A DNA stretch of 23,669 nt from a virus: IMG/VR virus record IMGVR_UViG_3300021171_000168, positions 1-23,669 of that record. The stretch is one strand, 5' to 3'. Position 1 is the first letter of the stretch. Each line of letters begins with the position of its first letter. The notes below the pieces were generated by a model. It had not been told where the DNA came from, made no database searches, and saw nothing but the letters and a program-made list of their open reading frames with translations. Shown here piece by piece: positions 4,698 through 12,187 of the stretch. Position numbers and translations under genes: made by a program.

Positions 4698-6713
4698 ATG
4701 GCAATCACAGTCACGCATGAGGGCGGCCGATATGTCGCCCGGTTCCCCTTCGACTACGCGACCAAGGATTTGGTCAAGGCGGCCGGGTTCCGTTTCGACG
4801 GGGTCAAGAAGGTCTGGTGGACCGACAAGGCCGATATCGCCGCCCAGCTGTCGAAAGATCCGGGCGAGCTAGCCGCGAACCTCACCGCCGAGCGCGAGGC
4901 CAAGCATGCGCGCGACTTGGCGTCGATCGAGGCCTCCAGGGCGATTGACGCCGCGATCGATATCCCGGCGCCGGCCGGCTGCGCCTATGATCCCTACCAG
5001 CTCGCCGGCATCGCCTATGCGATGAGCCGTCCAGGCGTGCTCGTCGGCGACGAGATGGGTCTCGGCAAGACGATCGAAGCGCTGGGCATCATCAACGCTG
5101 ACCCCACCATCGAGAACGTGCTGATCGTCTGCCCAGCGACGCCCAAGCTGAACTGGAAGCGCGAGGCCAAGAAGTGGCTCGTGCGGCCGATGACGGTCGA
5201 GATCGCCAACGGCGCCGGGTTCCCGGTCCGCGCGAACGTCGTCATCGTCAATTACGAACAGCTGGGGAAGTTCCGCGCCGCGATCGACGCGCGCGCCTGG
5301 GACCTCATCGTCTGCGACGAATGCCATTATCTCAAGAACCCCAACGCGCAGCGCACCGCCAACGTTTTCGGCAAGTTTGAGAAGGACAAGAATACGGGCG
5401 CATGGGTCCAGACCATCAAGCCGATCGCGGCGCGGCGGAGGGTGTTTTTGACCGGGACGCCGTTTTTAAACCGCCCGATCGAGCTGTGGCCACTGCTCAA
5501 GGCTCTGGACCCGCAGGGGCTCGGCAAGAACAAGATGGCGTTCGCGAAGCGCTACTGCGCCGCCTATCAGAGCGGCTATGGCTGGGATTTCACGGGCGCG
5601 AGCAATCTCCCCGAGCTGCAAGCTAAGCTCCGCGCCTCGATCATGATCCGCCGGCTCAAGAAGGACGTCTTGAAAGAGTTGCCGGCGAAGCGCCGCCAGA
5701 TCGTCGTCATCGCGCCCGAGGGCCGAGAGGCGATTGCGGCGGTCAAGCGCGAGAACGCGGCCGAGGCCGCCGCTGAGAGGCGCCTGGAAGCCCTCAGGGT
5801 AGCCGTTGAGTTGTCAAAGGCCTCTGAGGACCCGGCCGACTACAGGCGCGCTGTGGAGGCTCTGCAAGAGGCGGCGAAGGTCGCTTTCGAGGAGATCAGC
5901 CGCGTGCGCCACGAGGTCGCGGTCGCCAAGATCCCGCAGCTGATCGAGCACCTCGAAAATTGCATCGAGAACCAGGGCAAGGTCGTCACGATGGTCTGGC
6001 ACCATGACGTGGCGAACGCCCTCAAGGCGCATTTCGGCGACGCCAGTGTGATGGTGACCGGCGAGACGGCGCAGGGCTCGCGCATGGCCGAGGTGGACGC
6101 CTTCCAGACTGACCCGCGCAAGACGCTATTCATTGGCAGCATCAAAGCCGCCGGGGTTGCGATCACTCTGACGGCGGCGAGCCTCGTCGTTTTCGGCGAG
6201 CTGTGGGTTGTTCCTGGCGACATGACCCAGGCCGAGGACCGCGTGCACAGGCGCGGCCAAAACGAGTCGGTTCTGGTGCAGCATCTCGTGCTCGACGGGA
6301 GCTACGATCAGCGTGCGAGCGAGATCCTCGTCGAGAAGCAAGCGAACTTGGACGCGGCCCTCGACAATCAGGAACGGCTGCCAGATGTCGCCATAGTCGC
6401 GCCGCCGGCCGATAAGGCGGGGTCTGAGGCCACGCGGACGGTCACCCAGGCGCAAGTTGCGGAAGAGGCGGTGAAGATAAGCCCAGAGGCGGTTGTGGCT
6501 GTGCACGCGGCTCTGCGCGCGCTGGCGGGCATCTGCGATGGCGCGGCCTCGCTTGACGACATGGGTTTCAACCGCATGGACACGCGCATCGGCAAAAGCT
6601 TGGCCATGCAGGACCAGCTCTCGCGCAAGCAAGCGGTACTCGGTCGCAAGATCGTGTCCAAGTATCACAGGCAGCTCCCCGCAATGCTGATGGAGGTTAT
6701 CCGCGCCGGCTAA
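4698..6713 (+). CDS. SNF2-family DNA helicase/translocase
   Basis: A 671-residue superfamily 2 ATPase that would translocate on double-stranded DNA or anneal/remodel forks using ATP. Visible motifs: motif I GDEMGLGKT near residues 117-125, DECH (motif II) at 207-210, LTGTP (motif III) at 251-255, and AEDRVHRRGQ (motif VI) at 512-521. This is the SNF2/SMARCAL1-like set often found in phages. The first 50 residues (GFRFDGVKKVWWTDKADIA) form a small N-terminal domain seen in related phage helicases. Residues about 345-410 are a charged helical, probably coiled-coil, insertion between the lobes; the last 100 residues are unassigned. The start follows GGAGTCGAA. It probably assists replication or recombination together with the primase and RecT modules encoded further on. 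Confidence 0.9.
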   Translation: MAITVTHEGGRYVARFPFDYATKDLVKAAGFRFDGVKKVWWTDKADIAAQLSKDPGELAANLTAEREAKHARDLASIEASRAIDAAIDIPAPAGCAYDPYQLAGIAYAMSRPGVLVGDEMGLGKTIEALGIINADPTIENVLIVCPATPKLNWKREAKKWLVRPMTVEIANGAGFPVRANVVIVNYEQLGKFRAAIDARAWDLIVCDECHYLKNPNAQRTANVFGKFEKDKNTGAWVQTIKPIAARRRVFLTGTPFLNRPIELWPLLKALDPQGLGKNKMAFAKRYCAAYQSGYGWDFTGASNLPELQAKLRASIMIRRLKKDVLKELPAKRRQIVVIAPEGREAIAAVKRENAAEAAAERRLEALRVAVELSKASEDPADYRRAVEALQEAAKVAFEEISRVRHEVAVAKIPQLIEHLENCIENQGKVVTMVWHHDVANALKAHFGDASVMVTGETAQGSRMAEVDAFQTDPRKTLFIGSIKAAGVAITLTAASLVVFGELWVVPGDMTQAEDRVHRRGQNESVLVQHLVLDGSYDQRASEILVEKQANLDAALDNQERLPDVAIVAPPADKAGSEATRTVTQAQVAEEAVKISPEAVVAVHAALRALAGICDGAASLDDMGFNRMDTRIGKSLAMQDQLSRKQAVLGRKIVSKYHRQLPAMLMEVIRAG

Positions 6714-6727
6714 GGACTGCCAGCGCG

Positions 6728-6768
6728 CGCGCCTCGACGTTTCGGGGCGCGGTCGCGGGAAGTTCCCG
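6728..6768 (+). other. Two adjacent hairpins before a ribosome binding site
   Basis: A 10-bp stem, CGCGCCTCGA (6728-6737) with TCGGGGCGCG (6742-6751), including one T-G wobble, has the loop CGTT. A 13-base palindrome CGGGAAGTTCCCG follows at 6756-6768, and the GGAGTCGAA site starts 3 bases later. No T tract, so it is better read as an mRNA-stabilising or processing element than as a terminator. Confidence 0.45.
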
Positions 6769-6780
6769 GAAGGAGTCGAA

Positions 6781-7116
6781 ATGATCAATGAACTGCTGAT
6801 TACAGGGCGCGTCGAGATCAAGCGCTATCCGAAAGAGCGCGGCGCCGACATGCATCAGAACATGGTGCGTGTCGGCAAGAGCAGCCCAGAGGGCTGGATG
6901 CTGCAATTACGCGGCAAGACGTCGATGGCGACGGTCGATTATCTGTCGGCCGACGCTGCGCGCGCGCTGATCGCCAAGCTTGAAGTGATCATCGCCGCGA
7001 TCGAGCCCAAGCCGGAAACGCCGCCTCGCTTCAACATGTTCGCGCGCGCTGATCGCAAGGAACCATGGTTTTGGCCGCTCCCAGACGAGGACGAAGAGCG
7101 CGGATCGGAGGGTTAG
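6781..7116 (+). CDS. Hypothetical protein
   Basis: A 111-residue protein (MINELLITGRVEIKRYPKER). A predicted beta-rich N-terminus is followed by a helix (LSADAARALIAKLEVIIAAI) and a Pro/acidic tail. Function unknown. The start follows GGAGTCGAA directly. The next gene starts 3 bases after the stop. Confidence 0.75.
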   Translation: MINELLITGRVEIKRYPKERGADMHQNMVRVGKSSPEGWMLQLRGKTSMATVDYLSADAARALIAKLEVIIAAIEPKPETPPRFNMFARADRKEPWFWPLPDEDEERGSEG

Positions 7117-7119
7117 ACA

Positions 7120-7602
7120 ATGACACTGGATGAAATGATTGGGCTCGCCAGGGATCAAGCCATGCGCGTCATGGTTGGCACCAAGAACGAGATACAGCCC
7201 TCGTGGCTGCTGGTCACCGACAAGGGCGTCGAGATCTTTATGACGCCGTGGGGGAACGATCGCGAGAAGCATCTCGTGATCGAAACCATGCGCGACATCA
7301 TGCGCGAGAAGCGGTGCACCGCGTACAGCATGCTGACCGAGGCGTGGATGGCGTGCGCCACGCCCGAGGAGACGAAGAGCGGTGACTACAGCGGACTCCC
7401 GCCAAGCCAGCGCGCTGACCGTCAAGAGTGCGTCGTGATGATGGCCGCCGACAAGGCCGGCGATTCTCGCTACCAGAGCTTGGAAACGGTGCGCGACGCC
7501 GAGGGCAAGTGCATCGAGCTGCGCCAGCTCTCAACGGTCGAGGACCGATTCACGGGCATCTTCGACAACCTCCTGATGGATGACCGCAGGAGGGCGAATT
7601 GA
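7120..7602 (+). CDS. Hypothetical phage protein
   Basis: A 160-residue protein (MTLDEMIGLARDQAMRVMVG). Two alpha/beta segments are apparent: a strand-helix part (PSWLLVTDKGVEIFMTPWG) and a later one (ECVVMMAADKAGDSRYQSLE). Proteins with this layout recur in alphaproteobacterial phage early regions; no function is known to me. Its stop overlaps the TTG start of the next gene. Confidence 0.75.
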   Translation: MTLDEMIGLARDQAMRVMVGTKNEIQPSWLLVTDKGVEIFMTPWGNDREKHLVIETMRDIMREKRCTAYSMLTEAWMACATPEETKSGDYSGLPPSQRADRQECVVMMAADKAGDSRYQSLETVRDAEGKCIELRQLSTVEDRFTGIFDNLLMDDRRRAN

Positions 7603-7880
7603 GGCAGCGCTACACGATCGATCTGGCGCGGACCATCAGCCAAATCGCGACCATCGAGGTTACGGCGGAGAGCCTGACCGAGGCGCAGGACAAGGCGCGC
7701 GCGATGGCAGTGCGCCCCAATTTCCCGTGGGTCGATGAATCTCCGCTTCTCTACTCTGAGCAGGGGCGCGTCACCAAGGTCATCTGTCACGCCGGGGAGG
7801 TGCCCGATGAGCCGGTCGAGCCCGATCGCTGGAAGGCGAATCCTTCGCCTAACCGCATCATCAATGAGCCGGAGATATGA
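7599..7880 (+). CDS. Hypothetical protein with TTG start
   Basis: A 93-residue protein (MRQRYTIDLARTISQIATIE). The TTG at 7599 is supported by AGGAGG 6 bases upstream and by the TTGA overlap with the previous stop. A strand-helix N-terminus is followed by a proline-rich acidic C-terminus. No family recognised. Confidence 0.7.
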   Translation: MRQRYTIDLARTISQIATIEVTAESLTEAQDKARAMAVRPNFPWVDESPLLYSEQGRVTKVICHAGEVPDEPVEPDRWKANPSPNRIINEPEI

Positions 7881-8158
7881 GCCGGATTCGCCGTCGCCAG
7901 TATCCCAAGCATAGCGGCGACGCCTACGACCGATTCCTGACCGAGCGATCGAAGGGCGAGGACGGCGAGTTCTCGTTCGAGAAGTTCGTCGCGCTGATGC
8001 GGTCGCTCGACTGCCCGGAGGATTTCGTCCCGGCCGATGGAAACAACGGCACCAAGCGCATGACCGCCGGCATCCTGCTGCGGGGTTGGTTCGGCGACGG
8101 CAAGCTCCGGTTCAAAGACGGCAGCGTCGTCCAGTTGGATCTGGAGGACCCGGCATGA
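7877..8158 (+). CDS. Hypothetical protein
   Basis: A 93-residue protein (MSRIRRRQYPKHSGDAYDRF). Basic N-terminus, helical middle (FSFEKFVALMRSLDCPEDF), strand-rich end (KLRFKDGSVVQLDLEDPA). ATGA overlaps join it to both neighbours, so these genes are probably translated as a coupled series. Function unknown. Confidence 0.7.
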   Translation: MSRIRRRQYPKHSGDAYDRFLTERSKGEDGEFSFEKFVALMRSLDCPEDFVPADGNNGTKRMTAGILLRGWFGDGKLRFKDGSVVQLDLEDPA

Positions 8159-8553
8159 GGTTCTGTAAGCCGACGAAAAAGCAGCAGGAGGGCTATCGAA
8201 AATGGGTCAAGAAGCTGCCGAAAAAGGTGCGGGCGGTCGCCGAGCGTTTCGACATCTGGACGTTGTACCGCCTGAAATCGAGCGGCGACCGGGTGATGCT
8301 TCAGTCGTTCGATGGGGACGGGACGCTGACCGTAGCCGTCTCCGGCAAATTTAATCTGGTGATAGCCGAGCGACAGGTGTTCGGGGTCCCTCCCGACGAT
8401 CTGGAGGAGTGCGACTTGCCCGCGCCGGATGAAAAACTCGGCGCGCTCATGACGGGCAAGGAGATCGTCGACAATTTGGACGCGATGCGCGTCCTCGTTC
8501 GACCGGACCTGTGGGTGATGACAGAGGACGGCAAGGCCGTCCGCAAGCAATGA
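8155..8553 (+). CDS. Hypothetical protein
   Basis: A 132-residue protein (MRFCKPTKKQQEGYRKWVKK). A lysine-rich helical N-terminus is followed by a strand-rich core (RVMLQSFDGDGTLTVAVSG, FNLVIAERQVFGV). The start at 8155 is chosen for the ATGA overlap; the frame is open further upstream to 8086 but that part overlaps the previous gene. No family recognised. Confidence 0.7.
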   Translation: MRFCKPTKKQQEGYRKWVKKLPKKVRAVAERFDIWTLYRLKSSGDRVMLQSFDGDGTLTVAVSGKFNLVIAERQVFGVPPDDLEECDLPAPDEKLGALMTGKEIVDNLDAMRVLVRPDLWVMTEDGKAVRKQ

Positions 8554-8565
8554 CAAGGAGTCGAA

Positions 8566-8784
8566 ATGATGGACGTCTCACGCATGCGCCGAGGCTGGCG
8601 CCTGCGCCTTACGGACAATGAGTTCGAGATGTTGCGCGAGGCGGTGAATCGCGGCCTCGCGACGATCGACGATGCCCAGCGCGAGGCTCTGCCCTGGAAG
8701 ATCCGCAAGGTGCTCACGCGCGATGGTCGCTGGGAGTTGCCGCACGGTCCGCTAATCCCTGATGACGATCGAAGGCCAGCATGA
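8566..8784 (+). CDS. Small hypothetical protein
   Basis: A 72-residue basic protein, MMDVSRMRRGWRLRLTDNEF, with a predicted helical pair (EFEMLREAVNRGLATIDDAQ). The start follows GGAGTCGAA with only 12 bases between it and the previous stop. Function unknown. Confidence 0.7.
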   Translation: MMDVSRMRRGWRLRLTDNEFEMLREAVNRGLATIDDAQREALPWKIRKVLTRDGRWELPHGPLIPDDDRRPA

Positions 8785-9104
8785 CCGAATCCATCATGAA
8801 GGTCTACGCTGCCGCTGATCACCAGTTCGACAGCCCTATGTGGCTGGAGAAATATGACGTGGACGCCGAGCCCACCGTCACGGAGTCGTTCCTCTTCAAA
8901 GATGGCGCGCTCATCAACGGCGTGAATGGCGGCCGAATCTGGCTCACCGGCAACCGAGACCAAGCGCACAAGTTCGCCAGCGCAAGCGAGGCGCTGGAGG
9001 CCTGGGGCGCCGTGTCAAAGAACAATCCAGTCCGCTGGGACGGAGAGCCCAACAAGCCGCTCACCGCGCTCACTATCGAAGTCGAACCCGCGAGGCTCTC
9101 ATGA
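8781..9104 (+). CDS. Hypothetical protein
   Basis: A 107-residue protein (MTESIMKVYAAADHQFDSPM). A strand-rich body (TVTESFLFKDGALINGVNGG, GRIWLTGNRDQ) surrounds one helix (KFASASEALEAWGAV). ATGA overlaps at both ends. No family recognised. Confidence 0.7.
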   Translation: MTESIMKVYAAADHQFDSPMWLEKYDVDAEPTVTESFLFKDGALINGVNGGRIWLTGNRDQAHKFASASEALEAWGAVSKNNPVRWDGEPNKPLTALTIEVEPARLS

Positions 9105-9358
9105 GCGGCAACGACGTCGTCAATACATGGTTCCGGCTACGCGATGCGATGATGCGCGACGGCTTGCCGGCGGGTCCTTCCGCGATCCGGCCGCCATCGC
9201 TGCGCGACGCCTGCTACGCTTGCGCACTGGCGATGCGGACCAAGGACACGGAAACGACGCCCGAGACGATCGAGGCCTTCGTCAACGGGCTTGAGTTGGG
9301 CGCGCTTAGTTCGCTGCGGGAATGTTGGGAGTCCTGCAAGCGCAGGAAGAAGATTTAG
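9101..9358 (+). CDS. Hypothetical protein, last gene of the plus-strand operon
   Basis: An 85-residue, mainly helical protein with three Cys (DACYACALAM, ECWESCKRRKK). Its TAG stop at 9356-9358 overlaps the TAA stop of the opposing LuxR-type gene (9355-9357), so the operon ends tail to tail with no room for a terminator between. Function unknown. Confidence 0.7.
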   Translation: MSGNDVVNTWFRLRDAMMRDGLPAGPSAIRPPSLRDACYACALAMRTKDTETTPETIEAFVNGLELGALSSLRECWESCKRRKKI

Positions 9359-9618
9359 CGCCCAGCCAGATCATCAGACGTGAGGATGCCGCGCGCGACA
9401 GCGAGGGCGGTCGCCTGCGCCAGGGTGGCGCAATTGAGCTTGAAACGGGCGCGGTCGAGGTGGGTTTTGACCGTGCCGAATGATAGGTCGAGGATGATGC
9501 CGGTCGCAGCGTAGGTCTTGCCCCGCGCGGCCCACAGCAGGCACTCACGCTCGCGTTGCGAGAGTTCGTGAGCCAGATTGTCCATTTGCGCGGCCGATAA
9601 AGGTTGCGCGGCGACCAT
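9355..9618 (-). CDS. Small LuxR-type helix-turn-helix regulator
   Basis: An 87-residue protein that is essentially one GerE/LuxR DNA-binding domain. ELSQRERECLLWAARGKTY, then FGTVKTHLDRARFKLNC, then ATALAVARGIL match the scaffold, recognition and dimerisation helices. No receiver or signal-binding domain is attached. I chose the ATG at 9618; the frame is open further upstream to 9702 without a better ribosome binding site. It begins inside the 3' end of the methyltransferase gene (74-base overlap), so the two are probably co-expressed. It likely regulates phage or host transcription; the target is unknown. Confidence 0.75.
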   Translation of the reverse strand: MVAAQPLSAAQMDNLAHELSQRERECLLWAARGKTYAATGIILDLSFGTVKTHLDRARFKLNCATLAQATALAVARGILTSDDLAGR

Positions 9619-10093
9619 ACTTGTAAAACAACAACCACGCCGCATTGTCTTTCCCATCGGACGGCGAGCCGGGAATCCACCGCACGCGGCCGACGGCGAC
9701 AATCCGGCGCAACCGTTTTTCGATGATCGGACCAGACGACTGGTTGAACAGCCAGTCGCTCGACATCAGCAACCATGTCGGCGCCTGATCCGAGAGGTTC
9801 AGGATCAGGGGATGCAAATTGTCCGGCTGGCCCCAGTAGGGCGGGTTGGTGATGAATATCGACCCAAACCCCATCCCGCCGTAATAGTGAACACGCGCGT
9901 CGATCGGCAAGTCGAAGCCGCCGCAGAAATGGTGCCCAGCAGCCTCTATGGCGCGCGCCAGCGCCCCTTCGCCATAGCAGGGGTCAATGAACGGCGTAGG
10001 AGGCTTGAGCCAGCGCAGGAGCGGCCTCACGGCCTCCACGGGCGTGTTGTAGAGATCTCTCGGAACTCTCTCGAACGTGGAGCGCTTGCCCAT
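9545..10093 (-). CDS. Phage DNA adenine methyltransferase-like protein
   Basis: A 182-residue protein with the two core methyltransferase motifs: a SAM-binding motif I variant (FIDPCYGEGALARAIEAAG, residues 35-53) and the catalytic NPPY (83-86) in ITNPPYWG. Order and NPPY fit an N6-adenine (or N4-cytosine) DNA methyltransferase of the small phage kind, which typically protects phage DNA from restriction or affects gene control. The start ATG (10093-10091) overlaps the ATG of the divergent gene on the plus strand. No cognate restriction gene is nearby. Sequence specificity cannot be read from the protein. Confidence 0.8.
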   Translation of the reverse strand: MGKRSTFERVPRDLYNTPVEAVRPLLRWLKPPTPFIDPCYGEGALARAIEAAGHHFCGGFDLPIDARVHYYGGMGFGSIFITNPPYWGQPDNLHPLILNLSDQAPTWLLMSSDWLFNQSSGPIIEKRLRRIVAVGRVRWIPGSPSDGKDNAAWLLFYKYGRRATFIGRANGQSGSRTLATRA

Positions 10094-10295
10094 GGCCGCC
10101 TCAAAACGCGAGAAGAAACCGGATGCGATGCCGGTGGGGCCAAATCCGGCCGCCAGCCGGCCGATGCACGTCGCGCCCTACGGTAAGGCCTGGGCGGTCG
10201 TCGAAGGCTTGGGGGTTATTTTCGCGAGCCGGGACCGAGCCGAGGCGGAAGTCGAGCTGGAACGACTTAAGCGGCGACAAGGGGAGAGCCGTTAG
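10092..10295 (+). CDS. Small hypothetical protein
   Basis: A 67-residue protein. The C-terminal half (AWAVVEGLGVIFASRDRAEA) looks like a three-stranded sheet plus helix, similar to tiny stress-type proteins with a W-V...G...S...AEA pattern (DUF2188-like; weak). It is the only plus-strand gene in an otherwise minus-strand region. Its ATG shares the CATG with the methyltransferase start. GTGGAG lies about 9 bases upstream. Confidence 0.55.
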   Translation: MAASKREKKPDAMPVGPNPAASRPMHVAPYGKAWAVVEGLGVIFASRDRAEAEVELERLKRRQGESR

Positions 10296-10444
10296 CCCTC
10301 CCCCGTTCCGCCCGTGCTTTCGTCGGGTCAATTGCAAAAAATCCCAACGCCGATGAGGGCGTCGAAGGAACGGTTCAGCCGATCCCTTCCGCCGGGGACC
10401 AATCCCAGCGTTGCTGGTCTCATCGGGACGCCCGGAGCGAACCG
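10296..10444. other. Convergent gap with weak hairpins
   Basis: The 149 bases between two gene ends hold a perfect small hairpin (CCAGC-GTT-GCTGG at about 10405-10417) and a longer inverted repeat, ACGGTTC at 10370-10376 with GAACCGT at 10439-10445. No T-rich tail marks a classical intrinsic terminator in either direction. Confidence 0.35.
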
Positions 10445-10804
10445 TCACCAAGTGCTATCGGCGCCGCCGCCGCCCGAGGAGCCTCCGCCTGGATCGATCG
10501 TCGAGGGCGGGTCCGGCAGGGCGGTGGACGGAGCCTCGTAGGAGGCCGCTGGCGGGTCAAAGGACGTCGGCAGGGGGGAAGGGACCGGATCGCTGTCCGA
10601 GGGCGTCTGGGGCCTCTTGTGAGCCTCCTCGTGGCGGCGCCGCCGCAGTTCCTCCACCTCGCGCGTTGTCTGGCGGACTTCCTCGAACATGTGGCAGCGC
10701 CCGCAATAGCGCGCGTGGATGTCGTGCGCGTTGAAGCTGATCTTGCCACATTCCGGGCAGCGGTAATGAGGCCTCCGCACTGCCCACCATTCGATCAGTG
10801 TCAT
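10445..10804 (-). CDS. Zinc-finger phage protein with Pro/Ser-rich tail
   Basis: A 119-residue protein. CPECG (Cys16, Cys19) and CGRC (Cys34, Cys37) around SFNAHDIHAR form a zinc ribbon. This is followed by a charged helix (REVEELRRRRHEEAHKRP) and a disordered tail rich in Pro, Ser and Gly (residues about 65-119). Last gene of the minus-strand operon. The start overlaps the preceding stop. Likely nucleic-acid binding, by analogy only. Confidence 0.75.
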   Translation of the reverse strand: MTLIEWWAVRRPHYRCPECGKISFNAHDIHARYCGRCHMFEEVRQTTREVEELRRRRHEEAHKRPQTPSDSDPVPSPLPTSFDPPAASYEAPSTALPDPPSTIDPGGGSSGGGGADSTW

Positions 10805-11106
10805 TTTGTCGGCTCCACGAACTCGACGCAGCCGAGCCGCTGCGCAATCTGACCGGCGGCAAACTTATCGCGATGGCGATTCCAGAAGCCCCGGCAGCAC
10901 GCCTTCCGGCCGCGCTTTTGGCTATGGCAAACTCGATACCCGTGGAAGCCGGTGGCGCCGCGATGCTTTTCGCGGACCTGATCTTCCAGCTGCGAGATCG
11001 GCGTGCCCATCCAGCTCTTGCGATAGATGCACGTCTCGCACTGGTGGCTCATCACTTGGAAGCCGCCGGTGGGCAGCAGCGCTTTCGCCAGTAGTTTTTT
11101 GATCAT
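10801..11106 (-). CDS. Cys-rich phage protein
   Basis: A 101-residue basic protein with a CETC pair (Cys23, Cys26), a later CH (60-61) and CC (70-71) followed by RGFWNRHRDKFAAGQIAQRL. This arrangement recurs in alphaproteobacterial phages and suggests one metal site and a helical tail; the role is not known to me. The start is set by GGAGTCGAG immediately upstream of the ATG at 11106, the only minus-strand use of this motif in the operon. Confidence 0.8.
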   Translation of the reverse strand: MIKKLLAKALLPTGGFQVMSHQCETCIYRKSWMGTPISQLEDQVREKHRGATGFHGYRVCHSQKRGRKACCRGFWNRHRDKFAAGQIAQRLGCVEFVEPTK

Positions 11107-11197
11107 CTCGACTCCTTAGATCCACGAGGTAGGCCTCGATCTCGTCGGCCGCCGCGAGCACCGCCGCGATCGACGCCTTCAGCTCACTGGCGGACAT
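10922..11197 (-). CDS. Possible small protein overlapping its neighbour
   Basis: An open frame of 91 codons. Its first 30 residues (MSASELKASIAAVLAAADEI) look like a normal Ala-rich helix and fill the gap between two genes. The remaining two thirds run out of frame through the well-supported gene 10801-11106 and read as basic low-quality sequence. Either a genuine short gene has lost its stop, or the C-terminal part is an overlapping read. Treat as doubtful. Confidence 0.35.
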   Translation of the reverse strand: MSASELKASIAAVLAAADEIEAYLVDLRSRDDQKTTGESAAAHRRLPSDEPPVRDVHLSQELDGHADLAAGRSGPRKASRRHRLPRVSSLP

Positions 11198-11459
11198 CGG
11201 TGGGCGGGTCCGGTATCGGCGGCTGCGGAATGGGCTCCATCGCCTTGGTGATGATCGTCCATTCCATGCAGTGCAGGCCCCCGATGAGGTCGGTCTGCGG
11301 CCTGTTGCCAAAATGCCATTTCCAGCCGACCACGCCTTGCGGGTCGACCCAGATCACGGCGAAGGCGGCGATCTTAGCGTCCTGGGAGCGCTTGAGAACC
11401 TCCTCGAACGCCTCGACCGAGCGCGGGAAGGGATGAGCTTGCTGTGCGGTTTCGTTCAT
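11184..11459 (-). CDS. Hypothetical protein
   Basis: A 91-residue protein. A helical N-terminal part (SVEAFEEVLKRSQDAKIAAF) leads into a strand-rich middle (AFAVIWVDPQGVVGWKWHFG) and a proline-rich tail. It overlaps the upstream gene by 4 bases. Function unknown. Confidence 0.7.
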   Translation of the reverse strand: MNETAQQAHPFPRSVEAFEEVLKRSQDAKIAAFAVIWVDPQGVVGWKWHFGNRPQTDLIGGLHCMEWTIITKAMEPIPQPPIPDPPTDVRQ

Positions 11460-11674
11460 TGTGCTTCGCCTCTCATAATTGGGAGATCCGCCTCCATTTG
11501 ATCCGCGATGTTTCTCAACATCGCCGGCAAGGCCAAAGTCACCTCCAGCGTGGCTTGGCAGGAGAAGCCCTCGCCTCGATTGCCGCTAACCACGATCAGG
11601 ACCACACCGCGCGCTTGCGTCGAGGCGATTATCGGGGTGACGAGGTCGTCGTATTTTCCTGGCCCGATGGTCAT
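11456..11674 (-). CDS. Hypothetical conserved-type phage protein
   Basis: A 72-residue protein (MTIGPGKYDDLVTPIIASTQ) with a helix, a strand (GVVLIVVSGNRGEGFSC) and a C-terminal helix (LALPAMLRNIADQMEADL). This small alpha/beta layout is familiar from alphaproteobacterial phage genomes, but no function is known to me. It overlaps both neighbours by 4 bases. Confidence 0.75.
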   Translation of the reverse strand: MTIGPGKYDDLVTPIIASTQARGVVLIVVSGNRGEGFSCQATLEVTLALPAMLRNIADQMEADLPIMRGEAQ

Positions 11675-11868
11675 TCGGCTGCCTGCCTGACCGGCAACGC
11701 TTGCTCGACCTCAAACGTGATGACGATCCGGCCGGTATGCGGATCGTGGGCGATCAGGAGATCGTTTCTCACAATGACGAGACCATGCTTTTCGACATGG
11801 GCGCTGAGAGGCGCGCGCAGCGTCTTGGCGAACAGCTTGGTCAGGTTAATCAATTCATCAATCACCAT
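11671..11868 (-). CDS. Small hypothetical protein
   Basis: A 65-residue protein (MVIDELINLTKLFAKTLRAP) with a helical N-terminus and strand-rich C-terminus (HGLVIVRNDLLIAHDPHTG). The ATG at 11868 follows AAAGG at a good distance. The longer open frame to 12027 overlaps the previous gene and is not used. Confidence 0.7.
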   Translation of the reverse strand: MVIDELINLTKLFAKTLRAPLSAHVEKHGLVIVRNDLLIAHDPHTGRIVITFEVEQALPVRQAAE

Positions 11869-12187
11869 GTAATTGCCTTTCTGGGTACAGGTTGTAGTCG
11901 CGCTCAAGCAGCGCGGTGATGAAGTCGAGCGCAGCCCTCGCGTCGGCTTCAGCTCGCGCCGTTCCGCCGCTCGCAATGCCGCGCTTAATTGCGCCCAGGC
12001 ACCATTTGATGTGCTTGCGATCGTCATCGTTTAGGTCTTGCTGCCTCGCGGCGAGCCGCCGTGAGAAAAGCGATGGCGGCTCGCCGCGCCTGCCGATGTA
12101 CCTGTCGGCGAGCTTCTTTGTCGCCAGCTTGTGGACGACCTTCTCGACGTCGGGTCTCAAGTTCCTTGTCCTTCTGGTAGGCGCCAA
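11858..12187 (-). CDS. Hypothetical protein, start uncertain
   Basis: A frame of 109 codons from a TTG at 12187. An internal TTG at 12160 (LRPDVEKVVHKLATKKLADR) has a better ribosome binding site, AAGGACAAGGA, and may be the true start (100 residues). Predicted mostly helical (HIKWCLGAIKRGIASG, ARAALDFITALLERDYNLYP). The first half overlaps the 3' end of the zinc-ribbon gene 12024-12434 in another frame. Function unknown. Confidence 0.6.
   Translation of the reverse strand: MAPTRRTRNLRPDVEKVVHKLATKKLADRYIGRRGEPPSLFSRRLAARQQDLNDDDRKHIKWCLGAIKRGIASGGTARAEADARAALDFITALLERDYNLYPERQLHGD

Noticed and set aside
6126-6821. 231-codon minus-strand frame
   Set aside because: Antisense to the conserved C-terminal helicase lobe; no domain visible.
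9371-9377. CTGATGA on the minus strand, possible third hammerhead
   Set aside because: Inside the LuxR-type gene; no GAAA, GTC or pairing stems in position. The same applies to TCATCAG at 16215-16221.
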